Positions 62,884-64,000 of a DNA stretch of 64,000 bases are shown here, in pieces (position 1 is the stretch's first letter; every line of letters begins with the position of its first letter). The notes beneath the pieces were generated by a model that did not search any database, had not been told where the DNA came from, and worked only from the letters and a program-made list of their open reading frames with translations. Made by a program: the position numbers and the translations under genes. The stretch is from Paractinoplanes brasiliensis (GTDB lineage Bacteria > Actinomycetota > Actinomycetes > Mycobacteriales > Micromonosporaceae), in assembly GCF_004362215.1 (NCBI RefSeq), contig NZ_SNWR01000001.1:3164001-3228000 (forward strand), given 5' to 3'.

Positions 62884-64000
62884 GGGTTGACCTCCGACGA
62901 GGACGCGAGGATCGGGCCGCTGCGGCCGGCCGAGAGCCGGACAACCGCACCCGCGGTGACGCCGAGGCTGCGACCGACGGTCGAGCCGGGCGAGTTGGTG
63001 GGCAGCCACACGACGCCGGACGGCAGGTCGGTGATGGCGGCCGGCAGGGTGATCGCGCCACGGTCGGTGCCGACGGTGACCGCGTCGCCGTCGACCACGC
63101 CGAGCGACTCGGCCAGCGCCTTGCCGATCCGCGCGACCGGCGGCCGGGCGGTGCCGGCCAGCGCCGTGTCACCCTCGAGCAGCGAGCCCTGGTCGATCGC
63201 GTGGCGCCAGGTGGCCAGCACGGCCTCGTGCTCGCCGAGCGCCGGCAGCGCCACCGCCGCGACCGTGGGGACTGCCGGGCGGACCGACTTGCTGACCGGC
63301 ATCGCGCCCAGCTCGCGGCGGATCGCCATCACGTCGCCCGTGGCCAGCGGGACATCGGTCAGCGCGGCGATGGCCTCGAGCACGCGGCCGTCGGTCATCG
63401 TCGTGCTCGGCAGGACCGTGCCGAAGGACCGCAGCCGGCCCTCCCAGTTCAGGTAGGTGCCGGACTTCTCGGCCGCCGGGGCGACCGGGAACACCACGTC
63501 GGCGCGGCGGGTGACCGCGCTGTGCCGGATCTCGAGGCTGACCACGAAGCCGGCGTTGTCGAGCGCCTGCTCGGCCAGCCGCGGGTCGGAAAGGTCGGCC
63601 GGGTCGACGCCGGCGACCAGCAGGCCGCCGAGCTCGCCCGCGGCAGCCGCCGCGATGATCGCGTCGGTGTCGCGGCCCGGCTTGCTCGGCAGCGCTCCGG
63701 CCTCGACGTCCCAGGCCAGCGAGAGCTCAGCCCGCGCCGCCGGGTCGGCCACCGGACGACCACCGGGCAGCAGGTTTGGCAGGCAGCCGGCATCGACCGC
63801 GCCGCGGTCACCGGCCCGGCGGGGCACCCACGCGAGGCGGGCGCCCGTACGGGCGGCCAGGGCGGCAGCGGCCGACAGCCCACCGGGCACGGTGGCCAGA
63901 CGCTCGCCGACGAACAGCAGGGCGCCGGGGACCGACAGCGCGGCGACCAGCGCGGGATCGTCGGCCAGCAGCCGGGCCTCGTCACCGGGCACCGCCTCGA
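62880..64000 (-). CDS. nuoG: NADH-quinone oxidoreductase subunit G (5' part outside window)
   Basis: The C-terminal 372 residues of the large iron-sulphur subunit of complex I; the iron-sulphur domains lie outside the window. The visible part is molybdopterin-oxidoreductase-like: DADVVFPVAPAAEKSGTYLN-type sequence (RRADVVFPVAPAAEKSGTYL) and the beta-barrel C-domain GDAVTVGTDRGAITLPAAIT. The first gene in the window's nuo set, it is coupled to nuoH by a 4-base overlap. Confidence 0.94.
   Translation of the reverse strand, partial: EAVPGDEARLLADDPALVAALSVPGALLFVGERLATVPGGLSAAAALAARTGARLAWVPRRAGDRGAVDAGCLPNLLPGGRPVADPAARAELSLAWDVEAGALPSKPGRDTDAIIAAAAAGELGGLLVAGVDPADLSDPRLAEQALDNAGFVVSLEIRHSAVTRRADVVFPVAPAAEKSGTYLNWEGRLRSFGTVLPSTTMTDGRVLEAIAALTDVPLATGDVMAIRRELGAMPVSKSVRPAVPTVAAVALPALGEHEAVLATWRHAIDQGSLLEGDTALAGTARPPVARIGKALAESLGVVDGDAVTVGTDRGAITLPAAITDLPSGVVWLPTNSPGSTVGRSLGVTAGAVVRLSAGRSGPILASSSEVNP

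Overview
The window is from a high-GC actinobacterium, almost certainly of the family Micromonosporaceae (Actinoplanes/Micromonospora type). The evidence is strong G/C bias at third codon positions, many GTG starts with GGAGG-type ribosome sites, and a gene order I recognise from other Actinobacteria: holB, tmk, topA, hppA, bldG, a DUF1998 helicase, the Rv3654c-Rv3660c-type tad cluster, the 6C small RNA, a HAD phosphatase and acs. No species call is possible without a database.

Layout. 1-8.7 kb: accessory regulators and stress genes, then holB, a YbaB-like/EspC-like/WXG-like trio, an LPVTG-anchored surface protein and ricT. 8.8-11.7 kb: a metallophosphoesterase, tRNA-Thr(CGT) with a terminator and the decayed 3' end of a tyrosine integrase, and a Uma2 nuclease gene. 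This looks like the scar of an integrated element. 11.8-20.7 kb: an MFS-thymidylate kinase fusion, a PLP amino-acid aldolase/deaminase, a TetR regulator, an FAD-linked sugar-lactone oxidase and topA. 20.9-28.6 kb: a repeat-bearing protein, a lipoprotein, the proton pyrophosphatase, a BldG-type partner-switching pair and a helicase. 28.7-34.7 kb: the tad (Flp pilus) operon ssd-tadA-tadB-tadC-flp-tadE-tadG-like, stitched by 4-nt overlaps, then a STAS protein and the 6C RNA. 34.7-41.0 kb: HAD phosphatase, PH protein, Fic-like protein, acs, a lipoprotein and an epoxide-hydrolase-like protein. 41.0-48.0 kb: a type VII secretion-like island with an SseB-domain giant, two WXG100 genes and a divergent eccE. 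48.1-54.6 kb: a holin-like membrane protein, GNAT, RarD, anti-sigma, IclR, MFS and a polyprenyl diphosphate synthase. 54.8-64.0 kb: the nuoN-M-L-K-J-I-H-G end of the complex I operon.

Functional links. The nuo genes, the polyprenyl diphosphate synthase (probable menaquinone tail) and the pyrophosphatase all feed proton-motive energy. BldG and its ATPase, the second STAS protein and the 6C RNA suggest developmental or stress control near the Tad pilus. Two separate groups of WXG-type helical proteins point to type VII export, but no EccB, EccC, EccD or mycosin gene lies in the window.

The most unusual observations are a 66-bp tandem duplication that forms a complete 66-codon ORF between tadB and tadC, the SseB/Esx/EccE island, paired DnaA-box-like sites in several promoter regions, a two-block repeat pair near the left end, and an apparent absence of any canonical start with a ribosome site for the MFS-Tmk fusion.
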